Shown piece by piece: positions 24,361 through 33,811 of a stretch of 34,520 nt of DNA. The notes beneath the pieces were generated by a model. The model worked only from the letters and a program-made list of their open reading frames with translations. It was not told where the DNA came from and ran no database searches. This stretch comes from Sphingomonas sp. Root710 (lineage in GTDB: Bacteria > Pseudomonadota > Alphaproteobacteria > Sphingomonadales > Sphingomonadaceae): the NCBI RefSeq assembly GCF_001429065.1, contig NZ_LMIB01000003.1, forward strand, positions 1-34,520. The letters run 5' to 3'. Within the stretch, counting starts at the first letter, position 1. Each line of letters opens with the position of its first letter. Both the position numbers and the translations under genes were made by a program.

Positions 24361-27320
24361 ATGGCGAGGCGATCGTTGCTGAGCGATGCGGAGCGGAGTC
24401 TTCTGTTCGGCGTACCAGCCGATCGGGACGCGCTGGCTCGGCTCTACACCCTCGACCGGCATGACCTGGCGCTGATCGCCACGCGTCGCGGGGACGCCAA
24501 CCGCCTCGGCTTTGCCATCCAACTCGTGCTGCTGCGTCATCCCGGCGTCAGCCTGTCGCTCGTGGGTGGCGTCGCGGCGGCACTGGTCGCCTATATCGCG
24601 GAGCAGCTCGAGATCGAGCCGGTGGCGTTTGCCGCCTATGCAGCTCGGCTGCCGACCGCCTCCGGCCATGCCCGCGAACTCGAGCGCAGGCTCGGGCTTC
24701 GGCCGTCGACCAAGGGCAACCTGCCGTTAATGATTGAGGCCGCCGCACAAGCGGCATGGTCGACCGACAGAGGGTTGCCGATCGTCGAAGGCGTGATCGC
24801 CTCGTTGCGCAACAACGGCATCATCTTGCCGCCCGCCGACACCATCGAGCGTGCCGGACTTGCCGGTCGTGCCCGTGCCCGGACGCGAGCAGCCGAGACG
24901 CTTCTGAAGGGGCTGGCGGAGGAGACAATCGCCAAGCTCGACGCTCTGCTCATCGTCGATCCCACCTCCGGCCGCGTACCGCTCACATGGGCAAAGGATC
25001 TGCCGTCCGCTCCCAAGCCCCTCCACGTCCGTGAACTTCTCGACAAGCTGCGCATGGTGCGCGACCTTGCCCTTGATCCTGCGGCCGCCGACCGCATCCA
25101 TCCAGACCGGCTCCGCGGCCTTGTACGCGAGGGCCGCTCGACGCCTGCCTATGCGCTCGAGCGCTATACGCCACTTCGCCGCCGCGCCATCCTCGTCGCA
25201 ACACTGCTGGACCTCGAGCAGCGCCTGACCGATGCCACGCTCGCGATGGCCGATCGCCTCATCGGCGCAAGCTTTTCGCGCGGCAAGAATGCCCGGGAGA
25301 GAAGCTATACCGCCACCTCGCGTGACGTTGGGCGTCTCATGCGCCTGCTGCACGGCACCGCGGTCGCCGTCGAGACAGCGGTGAAGGAGAGGAGCGACGT
25401 GCTTGCCGCGATCGATGTCGCAGTCGGGCTAGACAAGCTGTTCGCCGCCAAACCGGAGGCGGCTGCCATCGTCGACTTGGCTGAGGAGGATCCGCTGGTC
25501 CGTGCCGCCGATCGGTGGGCGACGCTTCGAAAGTACGGGCCGATGCTGCTCGAGGCCATCGACTTCAAGGCCAGCCGCGCCGATGATCGCACAATCGCCG
25601 CAGTGAGCGCGCTCCGCGAGATGAACAGATCGGGCAGGCGTGAGGTGCCCGATAACGCACCGATGCCGTTCAAGAAGGAATGGCGAAAGCTTGTCACAGG
25701 CGCTGATGGCACGATCGATCGCCGGCTCTACGAAACGGCGCTGTTCGCCCATCTGCGCAACAAGTGGCGCTCGGGCGATGTCTGGGTTGAGCGTTCGGCG
25801 AGCTACCGCTGCTTCGACAGCTATCTCCTGCCCCTGAAGGATGCGCTGCCGATCGCAGCCGAACTCGGCCTGCCAGCCAGCGCCGATGAATGGCTGGAGA
25901 CCAAGGAGCGCCACCTCGACTGGCGACTGAAGCGGCTTTCTCACCGCTTGTCGCGCGGCACGCTCGAGGGTGTGACCCTCAAAGGTGGCAAGCTGTCGAT
26001 CACGCCGGTGCGTGCCGACAGGCTGCCTGACGCGGACGCGCTTGCCGACCGCATCAGCGCCCTGATGCCGCGCATCCGCGTCACCGAACTCCTGCACGAG
26101 GTGGCGCGCGAAACCGGCTTTCTCGCCGCCTTCACCAACTTCCGTACCCAACAGCAATGCGACAACGAGAACGCACTGCTCGCCGTCATCTTGGCGGATG
26201 CGACGAACCTCGGGCTGTCGCGCATGGCCGACGCCAGCCATGGCGTCACCCGTGACCAACTCATCTGGACGCGCGATGCCTATATCCGGGAGGAGACCTA
26301 CAGGGCGGCACTTGCCAGGATCATCGATGCGCATCATCGGCTGCCGATCGCCCGTGTCTGGGGTGACGGCACCACCTCGAGCTCGGACGGGCAGTTCTTC
26401 CGGTCGGGCAAGCGCGGCGAAGCGGCAGGCGAGTTCAACGCCCGCCATGGTATTGAACCGGGTTATTGTTTCTATACCACACCTCGGACCAGCACGGCCC
26501 CTACAGCAGCATCAGCATGTCGGCAGCCGAGTATGAGGCGCCCTACGTGCTCGATGGGCTCCTGCATCATGGCACCGCTCTCGCCGTCGCCGAGCATTAT
26601 ACCGATACCGGCGGCAGCTCGGACCATGTGCATTTCCTTTGCGACGCGCTTGGTATTCGCTTCTGCCCGCGCCTGCGCGATTTCCCTGACCGACGGCTTG
26701 CCTGCGTCGAGCCGCCGTCCCGATACCCGGGTCTGAAGCCGATCATGGGCAAGCGGATCAAGGTGGCACTCATTCGTGAGCACTGGAGTGACATCATCCG
26801 GCTGGTCGCCTCGCTGAAGGCGGGCGTTGTCGCCCCCTCGGCCATGCTGAAGAAGCTGGCCGCCTATGAGCGCCAGAACCAGCTCGACCTCGCACTCCAG
26901 GAAGTTGGCCGGCTCGTCCGCAGCGAGTTCATGATCGACTGGATGGAGACGCCGGCCCTCAGAGCCCGCTGCCATGCCGGGCTGAACAAGTCCGAACAGC
27001 GCCACTTTCTCGCCAGCGCCGTCTGCACCTACAAGCAGGGGCGCATCACCGACCGCTCGCGCGAGGCACAGGAATACAGGGCCTCGGGGCTCAATCTCGT
27101 GATCGCCGCCATCGTCTACTGGAACTCGACCTATATCGCCGATGCAGTCGCGCATCTCCGTCGCCACGGCGAAGCTGCACCCGACCCCTTACTCGCCCAC
27201 ACTTCGCCGGTGGAATGGGAGCATATCGGCTTTTCGGGTGACTTCCTCTGGGAGCGCGCCGCCAGGCTGCCATCAGGCCGACGGCCGCTCAACCTGCCGC
27301 GCGAGCGGCGGGTCGCCTAA
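24361..27320 (+). pseudogene. tnpA: Tn3-family transposase TnpA, frameshifted
   Basis: The N-terminal part starts at 24361 (MARRSLLSDAERSLLFG, GGGGG upstream) and follows Tn3 TnpA through WGDGTTSSSDGQFF and the HGIEPGYCFYT segment. The expected continuation, HxSDQHGPYSS, is found one frame away. The sequence then runs to the end through LIREHWSDIIRL, ASGLNLVIAAIVYWNSTY and DFLWE. One missing C near 26477-26479 explains the break, since restoring it gives Thr-His in register. Total length fits an intact protein of about 986 residues. The shift separates the first catalytic Asp from the rest of the DDE centre, so the protein should be inactive unless this is a sequencing error or the frame is recoded. 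Confidence 0.88.
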
Positions 27321-27345
27321 CGTTCACGATGTGTTCGCGTTTAGC

Positions 27346-27356
27346 GTAACTGGGCG
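27346..27356. repeat. Right terminal inverted repeat core of Tn3-family element
   Basis: GTAACTGGGCG pairs exactly with 24231-24241. It lies 26 bases after the tnpA stop, a normal distance for a Tn3-family end. Confidence 0.6.
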
Positions 27357-27362
27357 CACAAC

Positions 27363-27527
27363 CAACGCAACGCGCTCAGGTGGCGCAAGGAATATGGCGG
27401 GCTGAAGGTCGATCAGGCGCGGCGGATGAAGGATCTCGAGCGCGAGAATGCCAGGCTGAAGAGGCTGGTTGCTGATCTAGCGCTCGACAAGGCGATCCTT
27501 GAAGAGGCCAACAAGCTAAATTTCTAG
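27363..27527 (+). pseudogene. IS3-family OrfA, C-terminal fragment
   Basis: The visible 54 residues include LRWRKEYGGLKVDQARRMKD and the leucine-zipper-like ENARLKRLVADLALDKAIL. This is the multimerisation helix at the end of IS3 OrfA proteins, ending in the stop TAG at 27525. The N-terminal helix-turn-helix part is missing. Confidence 0.85.
27518..27524 (+). promoter_or_regulatory. Programmed -1 frameshift slippery heptamer A AAT TTC
   Basis: The heptamer fits X XXY YYZ in the orfA frame and sits directly before the orfA stop codon. The orfB frame is the -1 frame, as in IS3-family elements that make an OrfAB fusion transposase. Function is inferred; the element is now a remnant. Confidence 0.6.
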
Positions 27528-27813
27528 GTCCCTCCCGTCGCCGCGAGGCGATCGCGCAGGTCCGTCGCATGCTGCCGGTGTCGGAGCGGCGGGCCTGCCG
27601 CGTGCTCGGCCAGCACCGCTCGACGCAGCGTTGGACGCTCAAGGATGATGCCGACGAGCAACGGCTGACCGCCGACATCATCGCACTCGCCAAGGATTAC
27701 GGCCGCTACGGCTACAGGCGCATCCATGCGCTCCTGGAGCGTGCCGGCTGGCAAGTCAGCTTGTCGGTGGTCGAGCGGATCTGGCGGCGGGAGGGCCTGA
27801 ATGTGGAGCGGCG
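27527..27813 (+). pseudogene. IS3-family OrfB transposase, N-terminal fragment
   Basis: About 95 residues follow the family: SRRREAIAQVRRMLPVSERR, RVLGQHRSTQRW, then DIIALAKDYGRYGYRRIHALLERAGW and VERIWRREGLNV. The frame is then interrupted by the IS21-family end at 27814. The whole DDE catalytic core is missing. Confidence 0.87.
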
Positions 27814-27918
27814 TGCAAAATTGACCCCCTTGGCGGGGTGATCGGCGTCTAAAATTGACCCCTTCATTCCATGGTGTGAGGCGCCGCCGTTTTGGTTTTC
27901 CGGACGGCGGGGACAGGG

Positions 27919-29436
27919 ATGTTGGTGGTGGAGACGATCTTTCGGATCAGGCGGGAAGCTCGGGACGGTAAGCCGATCAAGGCGATTGCGCGGGACCTTC
28001 GGTTGTCGCGGAACACGGTGCGCAAGGCGCTGCGTGCGCGGGAAGCGGAGTTCACCTATCAGCAGCGCAAGGACCGCCCGCGACCACAGACGGGGCCATT
28101 TCGCGAGCGGCTCGAGCAGCTGCTGGTGCAGAACGAGGAACTGCCCCGTCGCGACCGGCTGCGCCTGACGCGGATCCATGATCTGCTGCAGCGGGAGGGC
28201 TTCACCGGCTCCTATGATGCAGTGCGCCGCTATGCAGCCCGGTGGTCGCGCGAGCGGCGCGTCGATGCTGGCGATATGAGCAAGGTGTTCATTCCGCTGC
28301 TGTTTCGCCCGGGCGAGGCCTATCAGTTCGACTGGAGCCACGAGGATGTGGAGATCGCTGGCAAGCCGATGCGCGTGAAGGTGGCGCATATGCGGCTGTG
28401 CTGGTCACGAGCGCCGTTCGTGCGGGCCTATCCGCGCGAGAGCCAGGAGATGGTGTTCGACGCACATTCCCGAGGCTTTGCGTTCTTCGGCGGCGTTCCC
28501 ACGCGCGGGATCTACGACAACATGAAGACGGCGGTGACGACCGTGTTCACCGGTAAGGAGCGGGTGTTCAACCGCCGCTTCCTGATCATGACCGACCACT
28601 ACGGCGTCGAGCCGGTTGCCTGCAGCCCGGCGGCGGGATGGGAGAAGGGGCAGGTCGAGAACCAGGTCCAGACCAGCAGGGAGCGCCTGTTCAAGCCGCG
28701 CCTGCGCTTTGCCAGCATCGAGGAGTTGAACGCCTGGCTCGAGGCCGAGTGCCGGCGCTGGGCCGAACGCAACATGCATCCCGACCTCGACGAGACCACG
28801 GTCGCGCAGGCGCTGGAGATGGAGCAGGCGATGCTTCAGCCCCTGCCAGCGCCCTTCGACGGCTTCTTCGAGAGCGAGCACGTCGCCAGTTCCACCTGCC
28901 TGGTCTCGTTCGACCGGAACCGATACTCGGTCATGGCCCGTGCCGCGCGACAGGTGGTGCAGGTGCGCTCCTATGCCGACCGGATCGTGATCCGCTGCGG
29001 CGGCATTGTCGTTGCCGAACATGCACGCGTCTTTGGGCGCAGCCAGACGGTCCTTGATCCCTGGCATTACCTTCCGGTTCTGGCCCGCAAGCCCGGCGCC
29101 CTGCGCAATGGCGCCCCCTTCCAGGACTGGGAGCTGCCACCGGCTCTGGCGCAGTTGCGACGGAGGCTGGGCAAGGGGGACGACGCCGACCGGCGCTTCG
29201 TGCGCGTTCTGGCCGCTGTTCCCGATGACGGGATCGAGGCCGTGGAGTCCGCCGTGCGCGAAGCCCTGGCGGCCAGCACGGTCAATGACGAGGTGATCCT
29301 CAACATCCTCTCCCGGCGCCGTGAGCCGCAGCCTGCCGGTTCCATCGACGTGGTGGTCGACCTGCACCTGCGTCATCCCCCGGTGGCCGATTGCGCCCGC
29401 TATGACAGCCTGCGAGGCCTCGATGCAGCGGCATGA
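27919..29436 (+). CDS. istA: IS21-family transposase IstA
   Basis: The 505-residue DDE transposase starts at an ATG after GGGGACAGG. An N-terminal helix-turn-helix ([21 protein letters not shown]) is followed by the catalytic core. The core has Asp in [10 protein letters not shown], Asp in [10 protein letters not shown] and Glu in KGQVENQVQ, followed by the C-terminal Mu-transposase-like domain. All catalytic residues are present, so the element may still move. Its stop overlaps the istB start. Confidence 0.93.
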   Translation: MLVVETIFRIRREARDGKPIKAIARDLRLSRNTVRKALRAREAEFTYQQRKDRPRPQTGPFRERLEQLLVQNEELPRRDRLRLTRIHDLLQREGFTGSYDAVRRYAARWSRERRVDAGDMSKVFIPLLFRPGEAYQFDWSHEDVEIAGKPMRVKVAHMRLCWSRAPFVRAYPRESQEMVFDAHSRGFAFFGGVPTRGIYDNMKTAVTTVFTGKERVFNRRFLIMTDHYGVEPVACSPAAGWEKGQVENQVQTSRERLFKPRLRFASIEELNAWLEAECRRWAERNMHPDLDETTVAQALEMEQAMLQPLPAPFDGFFESEHVASSTCLVSFDRNRYSVMARAARQVVQVRSYADRIVIRCGGIVVAEHARVFGRSQTVLDPWHYLPVLARKPGALRNGAPFQDWELPPALAQLRRRLGKGDDADRRFVRVLAAVPDDGIEAVESAVREALAASTVNDEVILNILSRRREPQPAGSIDVVVDLHLRHPPVADCARYDSLRGLDAAA

Positions 29437-30151
29437 GATAGTGGCGGCGCTCAAGACGCTGGGCCTGAAGGGCATGATCGCGGCCTTCGACGATGCCGTC
29501 ACCAACGGCATCCGTCGCGAGCGCACGATCATGGAGATGCTGGGCGACCTGCTCCGCGCCGAGACGGCACATCGTGAAGCAGCCTCGATCCGCTACCGCA
29601 TGACCGCGGCAAAGCTGCCGGCGATCAAGGATCTCGACAGCTTCGTGTTCGACAACACGCCGATCAACGAGGGACTGGTGCGCTCGCTGCATACCGGCTC
29701 GTTCCTCCCTGGACGGCGCAACATCGTGCTGGTGGGTGGCACAGGCACCGGCAAGACGCACCTTGCGCTCGCCATCACCGCTGCCGTGGTCAGGGCAGGC
29801 GCACGGGGGCGGTTCTTCAACACCGTCGACCTGGTCAACCGCCTGGAGGACGAGGCCCGCCAGGCAAAGGCAGGCAGCCTTGCCGCCCAGCTCGCCCGGC
29901 TCGATCTCGTCGTGCTCGACGAGCTGGGCTACCTGCCCTTCGCCCGCTCGGGCGGGCAGATGCTGTTCCACCTGATCAGCAAGCTCTACGAAAAGACTTC
30001 GGTGATCATCACCACCAATCTCGCCTTCGGAGAATGGCCGAGCGTCTTCCAGGATGCCAAAATGACCACGGCGCTCCTCGACCGCATCACCCACCACTGC
30101 GACATCATCGAGACCGGCAACGACAGCTGGCGCTTCAAGAACCGCAGCTGA
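29423..30151 (+). CDS. istB: IS21-family helper ATPase IstB
   Basis: The 242-residue AAA+ protein starts inside the end of istA. The Walker A motif [11 protein letters not shown], Walker [13 protein letters not shown] and the sensor region [15 protein letters not shown] are all intact. IstB assists IstA in target selection and strand transfer. Overlapping start and conserved length support an intact pair. Confidence 0.95.
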   Translation: MQRHEIVAALKTLGLKGMIAAFDDAVTNGIRRERTIMEMLGDLLRAETAHREAASIRYRMTAAKLPAIKDLDSFVFDNTPINEGLVRSLHTGSFLPGRRNIVLVGGTGTGKTHLALAITAAVVRAGARGRFFNTVDLVNRLEDEARQAKAGSLAAQLARLDLVVLDELGYLPFARSGGQMLFHLISKLYEKTSVIITTNLAFGEWPSVFQDAKMTTALLDRITHHCDIIETGNDSWRFKNRS

Positions 30152-30367
30152 CGCTCAACCCGCCAGGGCAAAACCCCTTCCCCCGGACCCCCATCCCCGG
30201 CGGTTAACCCGGTGGGTCCACAGGCACCTCCCACGGACGCCGCCGCCAGCGCTCCTGACGGCGCGCAGCGGCGTCCGCGGGTCCCTCCTATGGACTACCG
30301 GGATAACCGCCACGCAGCCCATAGCTGGGGTCAATCTTGGACGCCGATAGGGGGTCAACTTTCGGCG

Positions 30368-30466
30368 CCGGTTGACAGGACAGCACAGAACGCGTATCTG
30401 GAAGCCATCGTTCGCTACGCCGGCATGCCGGTGACCTACGGCGTCAGGGCCTCCTTCCGGTACTAA
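30368..30466 (+). pseudogene. TonB-dependent receptor, C-terminal remnant
   Basis: About 30 codons end in LEAIVRYAGMPVTYGVRASFRY and a stop. This is the last beta-strand of a TonB-dependent receptor barrel with its terminal aromatic residue, close to the end of the receptor at 1210 (PAEYGVTVAFRY). Everything upstream has been replaced by the IS21-family element and older transposon debris. The remnant lies about 45 bases before the Baeyer-Villiger gene, so a second receptor once headed this block. Confidence 0.78.
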
Positions 30467-30513
30467 GCCCTAACGATGTCGCGATCAGCGCGTGTAATTC
30501 TTCAGGAGGGTTG

Positions 30514-32448
30514 ATGGCAAGCGTAGCTCACTCCGGTTCCAGTGAAGGCCTGATTTTCGGGAAGACGGAGGACGAGGTCCGGGCCGCGCTCGATCATGCT
30601 CAGCCAAACGCCCTGCGCATTGCGCTCTATCATGCGACGCGTGATCCGGAACTGGCCCAGATGGGGCTCAGCCTGACCCCGCTCTGGGGCGGCGCCTATG
30701 AGGTGCCGACCCTGCTGGACGAACATATTCCAACGTTGAAGCAGAAGGCGCTGGACTTCCTGAAGCGCGGTGCGCCCATGGAGCACGGTCAGGCATCGCC
30801 GGCGGAACTCAGGCAGATGATGAGCCTGCTCAAGGGCGAGCCAGTCAGCGACTACACGTTCGAGCTCGGTAAAGTAGACCTGGTTGAAGACGAGTTTCCA
30901 CTGGGCGTGGAATGGAATGACGAGCCCAGTGCCGAAGCAAAGAACCGTTTCCGGGTGGTCATCGTCGGCGCTGGCTTCGGCGGGCTGGCAACGGCGATCC
31001 AGCTCTCCCGTCTCGGCGTGCCTTATACGCTGATCGATCGGAACAGCGGTCCGGGCGGAACCTGGTGGACCAACGACTACCCAGCCGCGCGCGTCGATAT
31101 CACCAGCCATCAATATCAGCTGTCTTTCATGAAGAAATACCCATGGAAGCACTACTTCGCCACGCGCGACGAGCTGATGCAATATATCGCGGAGGTCATC
31201 GATCGCTATGATCTCAGGCCCAACATGCGCTTCGATACAGAGCTGAAGTCGGCAACCTGGGATGAAGGGACCAGCTCGTGGCGTCTATCCGTCGACACAG
31301 CTGATGGTCCGCAAGAACTCGTCGCAAATGCAGTCGTCAGCAGTGTGGGCTTGTTCAATGCTCCAAAGTTTCCCGACATTCCGGGTATCGAGGCATTTCG
31401 TGGAAAGATGTTCCACACGACCCAGTGGGACCATAGCTATGATTATTCCGGTAAGCGTGTAGGTCAGATCGGCGTCGGCGCGACCGGGGCCCAGTTGATG
31501 CCGACGGTCGCTCAGCGCGCGGGGCACTTGACTGTCTTCCAACGCTCTCCGCAGTGGCTGTCGCCGCTCGACGGTTACCTCGCCACGATCCCCGACGACG
31601 TGCAGTGGCTGTTCGATCACTTTCCGAACTACTGGAACTGGTTCAGCTTCGCGAACTTCCTGACCATCGGCGGCGCGTTCGAGGACCTGTTCAAATATGA
31701 TCGTGGATGGCAGGAGCAGGGGGGAACCGTCAGCCGTCGCAACGACGCCATGCGGGAATTCAACATCGAATATGTTCGATCGAAACTCGGGCACAGGCCG
31801 GACCTGGTCAAGAAACTGATTCCGGATTTCCCACCCTGGACCAAGCGCCCGGTTGTCGACAGCGGCTTCTACGACGCACTGGACCGCGACAATGTCGATC
31901 TGGTCACCGACCGGATCAAGCGCTTTACTGAAACCGGCATCGAAACCGTTGATGGCACGCATCGTGAACTCGACCTGGTCATTCTTTGCACGGGGTTCGA
32001 GGCCAATCGGTATCTTTGGCCGGTCCAATATCACGGCCGAAACGGCTTGACGCTCGAGGAGGCGTGGAAAAAGGACGGGCCGCGGGCCTATCTCGGGATC
32101 ACTGCCCCTGATTTTCCCAACCTCTTCATGCTCTATGGACCCAATGCGCAGGCCAACGCCGGTGGCGGGCTCATAAAATGGCTTGAACTATGGTCGCGCT
32201 ACTCGGTGCGCGCCATCGTCAAGATGATCGAGCAGGGCATTACATCGATGAGCGTAAAGCCAGAGGTGTATGAAGAATTCAATAAGTCGCTCGACGACGA
32301 GATGGCCAAGTGCATCTATGCGGATTATGGTGAAATATCTTATTATGTAAATGAGCACGGCCGGCCCGGTATCAACTCGCCATGGCAGCCATCGGTCTAC
32401 TTCGATTGGCTCTCAAGGACGACGATGGACGATTACAATGTAAAATAG
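30514..32448 (+). CDS. Baeyer-Villiger monooxygenase with N-terminal extension (HAPMO-like)
   Basis: The 644-residue flavoprotein converts a ketone to an ester or lactone using NADPH and O2. An extension of about 140 residues precedes the FAD Rossmann motif GAGFGG at 152-157, as in 4-hydroxyacetophenone monooxygenase. GGTWWTNDYPAARVD follows, then the Baeyer-Villiger fingerprint FxGxxxHxxxW from Phe295 (FRGKMFHTTQW) and the NADPH-binding GVGATG motif. The ATG at 30514 has CAGGAGGG upstream; a TTG one codon earlier is possible. A downstream esterase could hydrolyse the product. The substrate could be an aryl ketone or a cyclic ketone. Confidence 0.92.
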   Translation: MASVAHSGSSEGLIFGKTEDEVRAALDHAQPNALRIALYHATRDPELAQMGLSLTPLWGGAYEVPTLLDEHIPTLKQKALDFLKRGAPMEHGQASPAELRQMMSLLKGEPVSDYTFELGKVDLVEDEFPLGVEWNDEPSAEAKNRFRVVIVGAGFGGLATAIQLSRLGVPYTLIDRNSGPGGTWWTNDYPAARVDITSHQYQLSFMKKYPWKHYFATRDELMQYIAEVIDRYDLRPNMRFDTELKSATWDEGTSSWRLSVDTADGPQELVANAVVSSVGLFNAPKFPDIPGIEAFRGKMFHTTQWDHSYDYSGKRVGQIGVGATGAQLMPTVAQRAGHLTVFQRSPQWLSPLDGYLATIPDDVQWLFDHFPNYWNWFSFANFLTIGGAFEDLFKYDRGWQEQGGTVSRRNDAMREFNIEYVRSKLGHRPDLVKKLIPDFPPWTKRPVVDSGFYDALDRDNVDLVTDRIKRFTETGIETVDGTHRELDLVILCTGFEANRYLWPVQYHGRNGLTLEEAWKKDGPRAYLGITAPDFPNLFMLYGPNAQANAGGGLIKWLELWSRYSVRAIVKMIEQGITSMSVKPEVYEEFNKSLDDEMAKCIYADYGEISYYVNEHGRPGINSPWQPSVYFDWLSRTTMDDYNVK

Positions 32449-32470
32449 AAGGTCGTGCCGGAGTTTCACT

Positions 32471-32767
32471 ATGCTGACCGAAGTTAGAAAGATCACGATC
32501 GAACCCGCCCAAAAGGACGGCTTCGAAGCGGCGGTGGCCGAATGTGCCGAGCTTATTCGCCATTCTCTCGGCTGCCATGGGATGCGACTCTGCCGCGAAT
32601 TCGAAAACCCGGCCAACTATTATCTTCACGTCGACTGGGACAGTGTCGAATCCCATGCCGCGCTGGGCGAGACAGATGTCGGCGAACGCTGCCTGGCGCT
32701 TGTCGCGCCCTATTTTGCCGAGCCATCCGATTTCTATCATTTCGAGCTCACGGCGCGCTATTTTTAG
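32471..32767 (+). CDS. Small ABM-fold protein (antibiotic-biosynthesis-monooxygenase-like)
   Basis: The 98-residue protein has the dimeric ferredoxin-like ABM pattern. Segments are VRKITIEPAQKDGFEAAVAECAEL, a middle strand CHGMRLCREFENPANYYLHVDWDS, and the helix ESHAALGETDVGERCLALVAPYF. It lies 22 bases after the monooxygenase with GGAG before its ATG. Such proteins are cofactor-free quinol or anthrone oxygenases or simply accessory proteins. Here a role on a hydroquinone-like product of Baeyer-Villiger oxidation is a guess. Confidence 0.78.
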   Translation: MLTEVRKITIEPAQKDGFEAAVAECAELIRHSLGCHGMRLCREFENPANYYLHVDWDSVESHAALGETDVGERCLALVAPYFAEPSDFYHFELTARYF

Positions 32768-32832
32768 GGATGCGCCTCCGGAGCGCAAGCAAGCGAAGTC
32801 ACATACCACTTCTCAAGGGAGAGGGATAAGCT

Positions 32833-33777
32833 TTGACGAGCCGGCACTTGATCGATCCAGAGCTGGCGCTAGCCGTCGAGTTGTTTCCGCCGCTGTCTTT
32901 CGGGAGCACGCCACTGGCCGAAGTGCGACGGCAGCTCGACGAAATGACGTCGTCGGCAGCTCAGCATTCCGGCCAGATCGTAAAGGTCGACTGCGTTCGC
33001 GATCCGCAGGGGCCGCCGGTGCCTGTCCACGTCTTCGGTCCGGCGAATCGCCAGGGAAGGCTGCCGGCCGTGCTCCATATCCACGGTGGCGGCTATGTTC
33101 TGGGTTCGCCAACGATGGTGGCCGCGGCAAACGAGAAACTGGCATCCGCTCTTGGTTGTGCAATCTTTTCCGTCGACTACCGCCTCGCACCGGAGACCCG
33201 TCACCCTGGTGCTCTTGAGGACTGCTATGCCGTGCTCAAATGGCTCCATGCGGAGGCGGATAGCCTTGGCATCGATCGTGATCGGATCGGCGTCATGGGC
33301 GAGAGTGCCGGCGCGGGTCTGGCGGCTGCGCTCGCGCTGCTTGCGCGTGATCGAGGCGAGGCCGCCATCGCGTTCCAGCATCTGATCCAGCCGATGCTCG
33401 ACGATCGAACCTGCACGTTGGCCGACGATCATCCCTATGCCGGTGAATTCGTCTGGACGCGGGAGCATAACAGATTTGGCTGGACGTCACTGCTCGGCAC
33501 GGCGCCCGGCCGTGGCGATGTCCCACCTTATGCTGCGGCTGCACGCGCGGTTGACCTTTCCGGCCTTCCGCCTGCCTTCATATCCGTAGGCACGCTTGAC
33601 CTCTTCTTCGAGGAAAATCTCGAATATGCGAGACGACTGACCCGCGCCGGCGTTCCTGTCGAACTCCATGTCTATCCGGGTGCCTATCACGGGTTCGAGC
33701 TGATTGCCGGCGCAAGCGTCTCGTCGCGTGCGCTGAGAGACAGCGAGGAGGCGCTGCGAAGATCGATGTCTGTTTGA
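32833..33777 (+). CDS. Alpha/beta hydrolase, hormone-sensitive-lipase-type esterase
   Basis: The 314-residue esterase has the oxyanion motif HGGG at 84-87, nucleophile Ser158 in GESAG, Asp256 in GTLDLFFEEN and His286 in YHGFE. The likely start is TTG at 32833, supported by AGGGAGAGGGA. It follows the Baeyer-Villiger gene and ABM protein in the same direction, so it most likely hydrolyses the ester made by the monooxygenase. No signal peptide is visible, so it is cytoplasmic. Confidence 0.9.
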   Translation: MTSRHLIDPELALAVELFPPLSFGSTPLAEVRRQLDEMTSSAAQHSGQIVKVDCVRDPQGPPVPVHVFGPANRQGRLPAVLHIHGGGYVLGSPTMVAAANEKLASALGCAIFSVDYRLAPETRHPGALEDCYAVLKWLHAEADSLGIDRDRIGVMGESAGAGLAAALALLARDRGEAAIAFQHLIQPMLDDRTCTLADDHPYAGEFVWTREHNRFGWTSLLGTAPGRGDVPPYAAAARAVDLSGLPPAFISVGTLDLFFEENLEYARRLTRAGVPVELHVYPGAYHGFELIAGASVSSRALRDSEEALRRSMSV

Positions 33778-33811
33778 ATGTAACGGCAGACCCTCCCGGA
33801 GGAACAGCGAC

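Larger units (their letters stand above)
24231..27356 (+). mobile_element. tnpA-only Tn3-family element, about 3.1 kb
   Basis: An exact 11-bp inverted repeat, CGCCCAGTTAC at 24231-24241 and its complement at 27346-27356, brackets a single transposase gene. Similarity continues inward (GCGAAC, then GAACG). No resolvase or passenger gene is present, so the layout resembles compact elements such as IS1071. True outer ends may extend a little further. An older Tn3 remnant lies on the left and an IS3 remnant abuts the right. Confidence 0.65.
27363..27813 (+). mobile_element. IS3-family element remnant, both ends missing
   Basis: The C-terminal half of orfA and the N-terminal third of orfB are present in the usual overlapping arrangement. 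The left end is lost at the Tn3-family element and the right end at the IS21-family element. No IS3 terminal repeats are left. Confidence 0.85.
27814..30362 (+). mobile_element. IS21-family insertion sequence, apparently complete
   Basis: istA and istB are both intact. The element has the multiple subterminal repeats typical of IS21. Copies of AAAATTGACCCC lie at 27817-27828 and 27851-27862, and inverted, slightly diverged copies at 30327-30338 and 30351-30362. The left end begins TGCAAAATTG. The base-exact right end is uncertain by a few positions. CGGCG flanks both sides (27809-27813 and 30363-30367) and could be the target duplication. Confidence 0.85.

Noticed and set aside
27809..30367. 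CGGCG on both sides of the IS21-family element as a target-site duplication
   Set aside because: It is plausible, but the right end lacks the TG...CA-like terminus of the left, and a 5-base GC-rich match is weak. The flanks (IS3 fragment and receptor tail) are unrelated, so it is recorded only as a possibility.
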